DNA of 64,000 nucleotides from Microlunatus speluncae (GTDB taxonomy: Bacteria > Actinomycetota > Actinomycetes > Propionibacteriales > Propionibacteriaceae), in NCBI RefSeq assembly GCF_009299835.1, contig NZ_VKCZ01000014.1, positions 186,001-250,000 of the forward strand. The letters are read 5' to 3'. The position numbers and the translations under genes were made by a program. Under the pieces are notes generated by a model. The model did no database searches. It was not told the origin of the DNA and saw only the letters and a program-made list of their open reading frames with translations. This document shows, one piece after another, positions 28,041 through 35,975 of this stretch (position 1 is its first letter; the number at the start of each line of letters is the position of its first letter).

Positions 28041-29183
28041 TCAGTCGGACCAGTTGATCTTGTGCGTGGTGGCGGTCGGGGACAGATAGCGGAGCAGCCG
28101 GTCGGCCTCCTCGGTGAGGGCGGCACGGTCCTTGCGGCCGACCTTGGCGAACGGCTCGAGGGTAAGGATGGCCCGGTCATCGGCGGTCTCGGTGGACCAC
28201 AGGCCGGCGACCTGACCGTCGATCAGGAAGGTGGGTAGCACGTCGCCGTTCTTCTTGTAGACGGCGGCGGTGTGGGCCGGATCGACGAGCCGGGCCCGTG
28301 CCCTCGTGCCATAGGCGATCAGGGCACTGTCCCAACGGGCCAGGAAGCGGCGCGGCGGCGGGGCATCCGCGGGCACCGTTTCCAACCCAGCGAGATCGAG
28401 CCACGGGTCCGGTCCGGGCCCCTCGAGCTCGACGATCCGGTCGCCGAGCGACTTCAGCGCGGCGCGGACGATGCCGATCCGGCGCTGCCCGGACCACTGC
28501 ATGAAGTCGGCGGCGGTCGCCGGGCCGTAGGCGGCGAGGAACCGCTCGATGCCGGTCCGCAGTGCCTGCTCCGGCGTCGGGTCCGCCAGGCCCGGCACCC
28601 GAACATCGAGCGCGACATAGCTGGGCTTGCCGTGCTCGCCCCAGAAGCCGCTCGGCGGCACGTGCACCAGCCCACCGGCCGCGGTGCCGAGCCGGAACCA
28701 GGCGTTGCGGACGCCGCCGGGGATGTGCCGGGACGGATCGATCTCCGGATGCAGCCGGCCGAGCCGGGCCTCGATCTCGGCGACGGTACGCGGCTCGCGG
28801 CAGAAGGCCCGTACCTCCGCGTTGAGCTCGACGAGGTCCAACCCGGCCCGGGCCGCGCTCGGCTGCCAGGTCGCCAGCCGTGGCTGTGCCGACAGGACGT
28901 CGAAGGTCCGGGCGTCGGCGGCGTCGACCAGGTGCAACGTCGTCCGCATCACCGTCGCCCTGATCACCGCGCCGTCGGCGAGCGCTGCCTCCAACTCGCT
29001 CACGGCGGCGGTGTGCCGGCGGCTCCAGAGCGCGACGTACGGCCAGGTTGCATGTTGCGCCTGCAGTCCCGCCAGCCGGCCGACGACCTCGGACACCGGA
29101 CCGTCGGCCCGCTCCAGCAGCCGTTGGCGATGCAGCGTCGCCCGGTTGAGGTCGCGCAGGGTCAGCACCTTCGAAGCGCTCAT
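28041..29183 (-). CDS. Winged-helix DNA-binding domain protein (HTH_42-like)
   Basis: A 380-residue protein of the PF06224-type winged-helix family, relatives of which include the DNA glycosylase AlkZ. Typical segments are LTLRDLNRATLHRQRLL at the start, GRLAGLQAQHATWPYVALWSR near residue 40, MRTTLHLV near 90, and WDSALIAYG near 290. The AlkZ catalytic QxQ motif is suggested by LQAQH, so a repair glycosylase role is possible but not proven. The start overlaps the stop of the PhyH gene as ATGA. Its last codons (KINWSD) are copied in the tandem array downstream. Confidence 0.85.
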   Translation of the reverse strand: MSASKVLTLRDLNRATLHRQRLLERADGPVSEVVGRLAGLQAQHATWPYVALWSRRHTAAVSELEAALADGAVIRATVMRTTLHLVDAADARTFDVLSAQPRLATWQPSAARAGLDLVELNAEVRAFCREPRTVAEIEARLGRLHPEIDPSRHIPGGVRNAWFRLGTAAGGLVHVPPSGFWGEHGKPSYVALDVRVPGLADPTPEQALRTGIERFLAAYGPATAADFMQWSGQRRIGIVRAALKSLGDRIVELEGPGPDPWLDLAGLETVPADAPPPRRFLARWDSALIAYGTRARARLVDPAHTAAVYKKNGDVLPTFLIDGQVAGLWSTETADDRAILTLEPFAKVGRKDRAALTEEADRLLRYLSPTATTHKINWSD

Positions 29184-29959
29184 GCCCCCAGTCTGGCAAC
29201 CGGCGGCGTGGCCATTCGTGGCGTGTCGACCAGCAGGCGCCAGTCCCCGGACTCGGTGTCGAGCCAACGGACGTCGTCGCGGTGATACTGCAGCGCGTAC
29301 GCGACGCGCGGTTCGGACGTGACGTTGGGGCCGGAGCCGTGCACGGTCCACCGACTGAAGGCGACGGCGTCGCCGGCGCGCATCCGGATCGGCAGGCACT
29401 CCAGCGGATCGACCTCCACCTGGCGGTGGGTGTCACCGTCGTCGCTGGTGCGGGACTCCAGTTGATCATGGTGGGACCGGGGGACGATCTGCAGACAGCC
29501 GTTGTCGGGCGTCATGTCGCCGAGGGCGACCCAGAGGTTGATCGAGCCGAGGGCGGGGTCGTGCCGGGTGTAGTTGTTGTCCTGGTGGAAGTGCATGGTG
29601 CCGCCACCGCCGCCGGCCTTCACCGCGGTGAACGGCAGATAGCGGTGCGCCGGGCCGCCGATCAGCCGGGCCGCCACGGCCAGGGTGGCCTCGCCGTTGA
29701 TCAAGGTGTCCAGAGCCGAGCCGGCCAGGTACTGCGGGCACTGCCGGAGCTTGTCGGCGGTCTCGGTGGCCTGATCGAGGCCGGCGCGCGAGACGCCGTT
29801 GGCCTCCAGGACCTGGAAGACCTCGGCCCGCAGCTGCTCGACCGCGCCGCTGGCGACCAGCCCGGGCAGGCAGAGATAGCCTTCACGCTTGTAGAATTCG
29901 ACCTCGCTGTCGGTCAACGACAACGGTTGCACGACCTCGGTGTCGGTCGGAGTGATCAT
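29180..29959 (-). CDS. Phytanoyl-CoA dioxygenase (PhyH) family protein
   Basis: A 259-residue Fe(II)/2-oxoglutarate-dependent oxygenase. The iron ligands are visible as HFHQDNNY (H-x-D, about residues 123-130) and WTVHGSGPN (distal His, about 208), and the 2-oxoglutarate arginine lies in EPRVAYALQYH. The substrate is unknown. It diverges from an AraC regulator across 129 bp, a frequent arrangement for sugar or small-molecule catabolic oxygenases, so the regulator probably controls it. It is translationally coupled to the winged-helix gene. Confidence 0.9.
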   Translation of the reverse strand: MITPTDTEVVQPLSLTDSEVEFYKREGYLCLPGLVASGAVEQLRAEVFQVLEANGVSRAGLDQATETADKLRQCPQYLAGSALDTLINGEATLAVAARLIGGPAHRYLPFTAVKAGGGGGTMHFHQDNNYTRHDPALGSINLWVALGDMTPDNGCLQIVPRSHHDQLESRTSDDGDTHRQVEVDPLECLPIRMRAGDAVAFSRWTVHGSGPNVTSEPRVAYALQYHRDDVRWLDTESGDWRLLVDTPRMATPPVARLGA

Positions 29960-30088
29960 GGATTCAGGTCCTTCCCCGGTTGATCAGTGCTGACTGCTCT
30001 CGTACATCCTGGTTGGCTGGCGATCAGTTGACCATGGAGGTTGTCGTCACCACTTTGTGTATTTCGACCACGAGACCGGGAGGCTGCC

Positions 30089-30868
30089 GTGTTGGACGAT
30101 CTGATCTTCCTGCACGGCAAACGCACGGCCGCGTGCATCGCGTCGGTGGACAAACGCTTCGACTACTACACGCTGCAGTTCCTGACCTCGGGCGCGGTCG
30201 AGCTGTTCTACGACGATCAGCGGTACGAGCTCAGCGGCGGCGCCTGGGCATGGCCGTGTCACCCGGGCCCCTGGATCCGGTTCCACGAATGGCCGCGCGG
30301 CCGGCCCTGGGACCACCGCTACCTGTCGTTCACCGGGCCGCGGGTGGCGTCCTGGCAGGCCGACGGGCTGTGGCCGACCCGGCCCGCGAAGGCCGGGCCG
30401 GTCCTCGCGGCCTCGCTCACCGCACTGTTCGACGAGGCGATGGACCTGGCCCAGCAGCCCGGCAGCTGGTCGCACCGGCGGGCGGCCAACCTGGTCGAGC
30501 GGATGCTGCTCGAGCTGGCCGAAGCCGCGCAGACGCCGGGACCGGGCCGGCCGCCCTGGCTGGAACGGGTGCTGCGGGAGCTCGTCGCGGCCGACCGGCG
30601 GCCCGACTATGCCCGGCTCGCGGCCGAGTCCGGCAGGTCGCTGACCACGCTGCGCCGCCAGTTCCGCGAAGCCACCGGGAAGACCCTGCACCAGCACCAT
30701 CTCGAATGCCGGGTGACCGAGGCCAAGCGCCAACTCAGCGACAGCGAGGTGCCGATCAAGCAGGTCGCCCAGCGGCTCGGCTATCGGGACGTGTTCTACT
30801 TCAGCCGGCAGTTCAAGGAGCTGACCGGGACCTCGCCGGCCGCGTACCGCCGCAGCCGCCAGGGTTGA
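30089..30868 (+). CDS. AraC family transcriptional regulator
   Basis: A 259-residue regulator. The N-terminal half is a cupin-like sensor domain (YYTLQFLTSGAVELFYDDQ, ELSGGAWAWPCHPGPW). The C-terminal 100 residues are the two-helix-turn-helix AraC DNA-binding domain (LAAESGRSLTTLRRQFREAT and QVAQRLGYRDVFYFSRQFK). The GTG at 30089 is chosen because GGGAGG lies six bases upstream; the frame begins 16 codons earlier. It is likely to regulate the divergent PhyH operon and perhaps itself. Confidence 0.92.
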   Translation: MLDDLIFLHGKRTAACIASVDKRFDYYTLQFLTSGAVELFYDDQRYELSGGAWAWPCHPGPWIRFHEWPRGRPWDHRYLSFTGPRVASWQADGLWPTRPAKAGPVLAASLTALFDEAMDLAQQPGSWSHRRAANLVERMLLELAEAAQTPGPGRPPWLERVLRELVAADRRPDYARLAAESGRSLTTLRRQFREATGKTLHQHHLECRVTEAKRQLSDSEVPIKQVAQRLGYRDVFYFSRQFKELTGTSPAAYRRSRQG

Positions 30869-30900
30869 TCACCCCGGCGATTCGGCCCAACAACATAAAA

Positions 30901-30953
30901 GCCCCGGCCGTGTGATCGGTCCGAGAAACGGACTACAGGGACGGCTCCGGGGC
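30901..30953 (-). ncRNA. Structured element at the 3' end of the Abi gene (terminator or Abi-associated RNA)
   Basis: An outer stem pairs 30901-30911 with 30941-30953 (11 bp, mostly G-C, with a two-base bulge). It encloses an inner perfect hairpin GTCCG/CGGAC (30919-30923 with 30929-30933) with a five-base loop. On the minus strand, the sense of the Abi gene, the outer stem is followed directly by TTTTATGTTGTT, as in an intrinsic terminator. The internal hairpin and flanking unpaired segments make it more complex than a plain terminator. abiF-type RNAs are known structured RNAs beside Abi genes; membership is untested. Confidence 0.5.
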
Positions 30954-30998
30954 GTTCGCCGCAGTCGAGTCTAGGCATCAGGGCCGGCTCAGTCCAGT

Positions 30999-31670
30999 TC
31001 ACGATCCCGGGCGCTGTTCCAGAATCCCTGCCACCGTGGAATGTTCGATGATCCACTGCTCGAGCTCGGGGTCGAGATAGCGGGCCAGGGTGCACAGATC
31101 CTCGTGCCGGCCGGCCACCGGCAGGTCGAGCAACTGATGTCGGTGAACGATCCGGTTGCCGAGATCGCGGATCGACGTGACCAACTCGCCGATCGTGTCC
31201 TGACGCCGGTTCGGCGCCCCGGGGAACGCGGCGGCCAGGTCGGGCCAGAGGAACATCTGGCGCCGCGACACCAGCTGATGCCAGAGCCCGATCAACGTCT
31301 CGGAGACGATCCGATCCGGCGTGACCCGCTCCCGGCGGCGCTGCACCCGCTCCCGGGCCCGCTGGATGTCGAGGTACGGCTGCGCATGCCGGCCGCCCGG
31401 GACGCCGGCCTTGCCCAGCTCCCGGGTCGGATCGTCGAGCCAGTGTCCGGGCCGACCGCGCTCCAGATGACGGTGCTGCATCCGCTCGTTCAGCGCATTG
31501 CGCAGCGCGACCTCGGTGTGGCCGAGATCGATCCACAGGGCGGCCGACAGCTGGGCGTTCCAGTGATAGTGGAGTGCCGCCGCCGTGGCATCACCCTGGC
31601 CGGCCGCCAGATACGGGCCGAACCGAGCCGGGCCGATGTGCCGCAGTTGGAGTTGCGAAGGTTCAGCCAC
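30999..31670 (-). CDS. Abi-like (abortive infection family, HEPN-type) protein
   Basis: A 223-residue protein resembling actinobacterial Abi family proteins: FGPYLAAGQGDATAAALHYH at the start, WIDLGHTEVALRNALNERM (about 46-64), FLWPDLAAAFPGAPNRRQDT (about 140), and the helix IRDLGNRIVHRHQLLD. The last matches the region where related proteins have R-N-x-x-x-H, the HEPN ribonuclease motif. Here the first Arg is Gly, but an Arg and two His remain (RIVHRH). Related proteins act in phage-defence abortive infection or as toxins. The GTG start at 31670 is the only good one. A structured element lies 45 bases past its stop. It is divergent from a P450. Confidence 0.75.
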   Translation of the reverse strand: MAEPSQLQLRHIGPARFGPYLAAGQGDATAAALHYHWNAQLSAALWIDLGHTEVALRNALNERMQHRHLERGRPGHWLDDPTRELGKAGVPGGRHAQPYLDIQRARERVQRRRERVTPDRIVSETLIGLWHQLVSRRQMFLWPDLAAAFPGAPNRRQDTIGELVTSIRDLGNRIVHRHQLLDLPVAGRHEDLCTLARYLDPELEQWIIEHSTVAGILEQRPGS

Positions 31671-31750
31671 GACGACCCCGGCGACGATTCATGCGGACCA
31701 GGATGCACCGCTTCGGGCACGCGAGCGGTGATCGGCGCACGGAGCCGCCC

Positions 31751-31795
31751 TTGTTCGTCCATGATCACGACTGTTAACTTGGAAGTAAACACTTC
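31751..31795 (+). promoter_or_regulatory. Promoter and palindromic operator of the P450 gene
   Basis: TTGTTC (31751-31756) and TTAACT (31774-31779) are spaced 17 bases. The perfect palindrome GAAGT-AAAC-ACTTC (31782-31795) covers the predicted transcription start. A repressor binding there would block transcription; the TetR gene at 33169 is a candidate. Confidence 0.4.
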
Positions 31796-31807
31796 TCAGG
31801 AGGTCTG

Positions 31808-32974
31808 ATGGATCAACTGCCCTTCCCGTCCAGCGACGACCCGATCGAGATCGCGCCGCGGTATCGCGAGCTCCAGCACTCCAGCCCGCTGACCCGGGTG
31901 CTGACCCGGGTCGGCGACGAGGCCTGGCTGGCCACCGGTTACGACGTGGTCCGGCAGTTGGCCTCGGAGCCGGCGCTCGGCCGCTCCCATCCCGAGCCCG
32001 AACGCGCGGCGCGCAGCCACGAAGCGGCGCTGCTGGGTGGGCCGAGCGGCGACTTCGAGACCGAGCAGGAGCAGCACGCCCAGATGCGGCGGCTGCTCGG
32101 CTCGGCCTTCTCGGCCAAGCGGATGCGGCTGTTGCAGGAGTCGATCGAGCATCGGGTGGACGCTCTGTTGGAGGCCTTTCCCAGCCCGCCGACCGATCTG
32201 CACGAGGCGTTGTCGGCGCCGCTGCCGGTGATGGTGATCTGCGACCTGCTGGGCGCACCGGTCGAGGACTCCGAACGATTGCGTACGTTCTCCACCCGGC
32301 TGGCCAAGATCACCGACGCCGCCGACTCGCATGCGGCCGACGAGGAGTTCACGGCGTACGCGGGGGAGTTGCTGGACCGTAAACGATCAGCGCCCGGGGA
32401 GGATGTCTTCTCGGATCTGGCAGGAGTCGACGGGCTGGCCGCGGCCGAGGCGGCCCGGCTGGCCAAGGGCCTGCTGTTCGCCGGCCACGAGACCACGATG
32501 ACCCGGATCGACCTCGGCACCCTGCTCTTCCTCCGGCATCCGGAGCAGCGCCGGCTGCTGCATGAGGATCCGTCCTTGATCAACTCGGCGGTGGAGGAGA
32601 TCCTCCGGCTGACCATCGGCACCGGCTCGTCGGCCGGCACCCTGCTCCGCTATGCAGGCGAGGAACTCAAGATCGACTCGACGGTGATCAACCTCGGTGA
32701 CGCGGTGCTGCTCGGCTTCGGTGTCGCCAACCGGGACCCGGCCGTCTTCGACCGGCCGGACGCCTTCGACATCACCCGCCAGCCCAACCCGCACCTCGCG
32801 TTCGGCCACGGCCCGCACTTCTGCATCGGCAACAGCCTGGCCCGGGTCGAGCTGCGGGCCGTGTTCAGCCGGCTGTTCGAGCGCTACCCGACTCTGCACC
32901 TGGCGAGTGATCAATTGGAGCACCGGCACGACGCGATCGGCGGCGGGTTGGCTGCTCTCGAGGTCGCCTGGTAG
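31808..32974 (+). CDS. Cytochrome P450
   Basis: A 388-residue soluble bacterial P450. The I-helix oxygen-activation motif is AGHETT (about residues 231-236), the K-helix ExxR is in VEEILRL, and the heme loop FGHGPHFCIG gives the thiolate Cys339. The substrate cannot be predicted. AGGAGG lies six bases before the ATG. No ferredoxin or reductase is adjacent, unlike the second P450 at 60.0 kb. A palindromic operator sits in its promoter and a TetR gene follows on the other strand. Confidence 0.94.
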   Translation: MDQLPFPSSDDPIEIAPRYRELQHSSPLTRVLTRVGDEAWLATGYDVVRQLASEPALGRSHPEPERAARSHEAALLGGPSGDFETEQEQHAQMRRLLGSAFSAKRMRLLQESIEHRVDALLEAFPSPPTDLHEALSAPLPVMVICDLLGAPVEDSERLRTFSTRLAKITDAADSHAADEEFTAYAGELLDRKRSAPGEDVFSDLAGVDGLAAAEAARLAKGLLFAGHETTMTRIDLGTLLFLRHPEQRRLLHEDPSLINSAVEEILRLTIGTGSSAGTLLRYAGEELKIDSTVINLGDAVLLGFGVANRDPAVFDRPDAFDITRQPNPHLAFGHGPHFCIGNSLARVELRAVFSRLFERYPTLHLASDQLEHRHDAIGGGLAALEVAW

Positions 32975-33008
32975 CGAGCCCCGCGCCGTTGGGATGGGAC
33001 GTCGAGAT

Positions 33009-33081
33009 GTTCGTTCCCTGAGCCTGTCGAAGGGCAGGTCGGGTCATCACTCTTGCCCTTCGACAAGCTCAGGGAACGAAC
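33009..33081 (+). repeat. Inverted pair of REP-like elements
   Basis: TTCGTTCCCTGAGCCTGTCG starts near 33010 and its near-complement CCCTTCGACAAGCTCAGGGA ends near 33077. Together they form a stem of about 27 bp with an 18-base loop. It separates the converging P450 and TetR genes and could end transcription from both sides. Confidence 0.8.
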
Positions 33082-33168
33082 ACCCAAACCTCCATCTCGC
33101 CAACGTCAGCAAGCCAGATTGATCAACCGTCCCCAGCAACAGGCAGCGGTCCGATCGCCCCGAGCCTC

Positions 33169-33750
33169 TCAGCGAGCGTCCTTGCCGATGGCGGCGGCGG
33201 CCATGCCGTGGATCGCGGTGATCAGGTCGGCGGCGGGGATCGGGCGGTCGGTGTCCAGCCAGGCGAGGATGGCTTGGATCGCGAGCTCCGGGACGAAGGC
33301 GGCGAGCCAGGCCCGGCGGCGGCGATCATGGACCCGGACGGCGAGCAGATCGTTCGAGGTGGCGCGCTGGGTCTCGTCCAGGTCCCGGACGTAGTCGGCG
33401 AACTCCGGCTCGCGGCGGACGTGCCGAAACAGGATCCGGAAGCCGTCCGGGTCCTGGTCGGCCGCCTGCACCAGCCGACTCAGCCGGTCGGCGTCCGGGC
33501 CCTGGTCGCCGGTGGCGGCGAGCCGATCCCAGGCCCGGCCGAGGACGGCCAGATAGATCTCGCGCTTGGTCGAGAAGTGCCGGTAGATCAACACCTTGGT
33601 CACCCCGGCGGCTTCGGCGATCTCGTCCACCGTGGTGGCGGCGAAGCCGCGCCGCAGGAACGCCTGGGCGGCCGCCTGGATGATCTGGTCCCGGCGCTCC
33701 TCCCGGCCGAGCAGGACCCGCTCGCCGCGACCTGCGGTGCTGCGCGTCAT
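33169..33750 (-). CDS. TetR family transcriptional regulator
   Basis: A 193-residue regulator. The N-terminal helix-turn-helix runs REERRDQIIQAAAQAFLRRG, TTVDEIAEAAGVTKVLIYRHF (residues about 15-55), and the rest is a helical ligand-binding domain. Two ATGs are possible (33756, 33750); AGGG lies at good spacing for the second. It converges on the P450 gene and diverges from the TRAP transporter, either of which could be its target. Confidence 0.9.
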   Translation of the reverse strand: MTRSTAGRGERVLLGREERRDQIIQAAAQAFLRRGFAATTVDEIAEAAGVTKVLIYRHFSTKREIYLAVLGRAWDRLAATGDQGPDADRLSRLVQAADQDPDGFRILFRHVRREPEFADYVRDLDETQRATSNDLLAVRVHDRRRRAWLAAFVPELAIQAILAWLDTDRPIPAADLITAIHGMAAAAIGKDAR

Positions 33751-33821
33751 GATCATCCCTGGCTGCCGGTGGTTCCGTACCGCGCAGCCTAACCCGGCTG
33801 CCCGGCACCGGGCTTCGGCCG

Positions 33822-33827
33822 TATAGT
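33822..33827 (+). promoter_or_regulatory. Leaderless -10 box TATAGT
   Basis: TATAGT, then six bases, then the ATG of the TRAP permease gene, with no ribosome-binding site between. This is one of at least seven sites in the window with the same -10 to start spacing. Confidence 0.55.
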
Positions 33828-33833
33828 CACCGC

Positions 33834-35975
33834 ATGGGTCCCGACGCCGTGGATGCTCCGTCTGCTGAGAAGCGACGTGAATCAGGAGCCGGGACGGTCG
33901 GCAAGGAGCAGGTCGAGGAGCTGATCGCGACCTACGACGAGGAGCGGCCGGCGCGCAAGCTCGGGCCGCGGCTCGACCGGGTGATCGGCGTGATCTGCTT
34001 CGTGATCGCGGCCTGGGTGCTGTGGCAGGTGTTCTTCCCGCTGCCGCAGGGCAACCAGTTTTCCTTGATCATCTTCCTCGGTTCGACGCTGCCACTGGTC
34101 TTCCTCACCTTCCGCTTCCGGAAGCGCCGGGTGGCCCGTAGCGGCCCTTCGACAGGCTCAGGGAACAGACTCTCGGACAACCCGAACGTGATCGACTGGG
34201 CGCTGGCCATGATCGCGTTGCTGGTCTGCCTCTATCCGGTGCTGCCGGTGCCGGGCGGCGGCTTCAACGCATTCCTTGATCGACAGGGTCAGCTCAGCCC
34301 GCTGGATGTGATCGCCGGAGCGCTGCTGACCCTGCTGGTGCTGGAGGCCTGCCGGCGGACCACCGGGCTGGTGCTGCCGATCGTCTGCGTCGCCTTCTTC
34401 CTGTACGCCTACTACGGCGGCTTCCTGCCGATCTCCTGGCCGATCAGTCACGCCGGCGTCGACTTCGACCAGATCATCAACGGCTTCTACAACGACCAGT
34501 CCGGCTTCTTCGGCACACCGCTCGACGTCGCGGCGTCGTACATCGTGCTGTTCACGATCTACGGCGCGGTGCTGGACGCGACCGGGGCCGGCCGGTTCTT
34601 CATCGACCTGAGCTTCGCCCTGTTCCGCAAGTCCCGGTCCGCACCCGGCCGGACGGTCACGCTGAGCGGCTTCCTGCTCGGCACCGTGTCCGGCTCCGGC
34701 ACCGCGACCGCGGTCAGTCTGGGGGCGGTGACCTGGCCGATCCTGCGCCGGGCCGGCTATCCGCGGGAGAACGCGGGCGGCATGCTGGCCGCCGCCGGCA
34801 TCGGCGCGATTCTGTCGCCGCCGACCCTGGGCGCGGCGGCGTTCATCATCGCCGAATACCTGCGGGTGTCCTACCTGCAGGTGTTGCTCTGGGCGGTGAT
34901 CCCGACGATCTTGTACTACCTCGGCATCATCCTGGCGGTCGAGATCGACTCCCGCCGGTTCGGCGCCAAGGCGGTCGAGATGCCGCGGAAGCACGCGGGC
35001 AAACTGCTGCTGCGCTTCGGCTACCACCTGCTGTCGCTGGCGATCATCATCGTCTTCCTCGCCGCCGGGATCCCGCCGTTCCGGGCCGTGGTGTACGCGA
35101 CCGCGGTGGCTGCCGTCTTCGGGCTGGTCGAGCGGATGATCTCCCGCCGCGATCCGCTGGACCCGGAAAGCATCGCCGAAAGGTTCGGTCCGGCCATGAT
35201 CACGTACGCCAAGGACCTGGGCCGGGCGCTCAGTGGCGGCATCCGGTCGGCGCTCGGCGTGGTCACGGTCTGCGCGTCGGCCGGCGTGATCACCTCGGTG
35301 ATCGTGAAGACCGGGCTGGGCCAGAACCTGGCCGACATCCTCGTCGCCGTCGGCCGGGCGCTGACCGACAACCCGACCGTGGTGCTGGTGCTGACCGCCG
35401 TGCTGGCCGCAATCGCGGTGCTGCTGCTCGGCCTGGCCGTGCCGGTGACCGCCTCGTTCATCATCGCCTGGGTGGTGATCGGGCCGGCGCTGCAGACCCT
35501 CGGCGTCAGCCCGGGGGAGTCGGCAATGTTCATCTTCTACTACGCCGTGCTGTCGGAGGTGTCGCCGCCGACGGCGCTGGCCGCCGTCGCCTCGTCGGCG
35601 ATCACCGGCGGCAACACGATCAAGACCATGTGGCAGGCGACGAAATACACGCTGCCCGCCTTCCTGGCGCCGCTGGCGTTCGTGATCACCGACAACGGCT
35701 CGCACCTGCTGCTCCAGGGCACGCCGTGGGAGGTGATCTGGACGACCGTGGTGAGCATGATCGCGGTCGCCGCCCTGGCCGTGGTGACCGGCGGCTGGAT
35801 CTTCCGCGAGGCCAGCCGGCTGCAGCGGATCCTCTGCCTGCCGGCCGCTCTGTTGCTGCTTTATCTGCACCCGATCTCGATCGCGATCGGGCTCGCCTTC
35901 GCCGCTGCGGCGGTGATCTTGAACCTGATCTCGTCCCGACGACAACCCCTGACGCAAGGAGTCACCGATGCCTGA
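33834..35975 (+). CDS. TRAP transporter fused permease (DctQM type, TAXI-associated)
   Basis: A 713-residue protein with a small N-terminal helical part and a large one of about 12-14 helices, the fused permease of tripartite ATP-independent transporters. LSGFLLGTVSGSGTATAVSLG (about 279-299) and GGMLAAAGIGAILSPPTLGA (about 318) are the family landmarks. It uses a sodium or proton gradient to import an organic anion delivered by the following TAXI protein. A REP-like element is embedded in frame at residues 104-111 (GPSTGSGN), in the loop between helices, without breaking the gene. The start is leaderless. It overlaps the TAXI gene by eight bases. Confidence 0.92.
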   Translation: MGPDAVDAPSAEKRRESGAGTVGKEQVEELIATYDEERPARKLGPRLDRVIGVICFVIAAWVLWQVFFPLPQGNQFSLIIFLGSTLPLVFLTFRFRKRRVARSGPSTGSGNRLSDNPNVIDWALAMIALLVCLYPVLPVPGGGFNAFLDRQGQLSPLDVIAGALLTLLVLEACRRTTGLVLPIVCVAFFLYAYYGGFLPISWPISHAGVDFDQIINGFYNDQSGFFGTPLDVAASYIVLFTIYGAVLDATGAGRFFIDLSFALFRKSRSAPGRTVTLSGFLLGTVSGSGTATAVSLGAVTWPILRRAGYPRENAGGMLAAAGIGAILSPPTLGAAAFIIAEYLRVSYLQVLLWAVIPTILYYLGIILAVEIDSRRFGAKAVEMPRKHAGKLLLRFGYHLLSLAIIIVFLAAGIPPFRAVVYATAVAAVFGLVERMISRRDPLDPESIAERFGPAMITYAKDLGRALSGGIRSALGVVTVCASAGVITSVIVKTGLGQNLADILVAVGRALTDNPTVVLVLTAVLAAIAVLLLGLAVPVTASFIIAWVVIGPALQTLGVSPGESAMFIFYYAVLSEVSPPTALAAVASSAITGGNTIKTMWQATKYTLPAFLAPLAFVITDNGSHLLLQGTPWEVIWTTVVSMIAVAALAVVTGGWIFREASRLQRILCLPAALLLLYLHPISIAIGLAFAAAAVILNLISSRRQPLTQGVTDA
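34145..34166 (+). repeat. REP-like element inside the TRAP permease coding sequence
   Basis: CCCTTCGACAGGCTCAGGGA is present exactly and in frame, encoding PSTGSG within an expected loop. The flanking codons look normal, so the insertion was tolerated. Confidence 0.85.
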
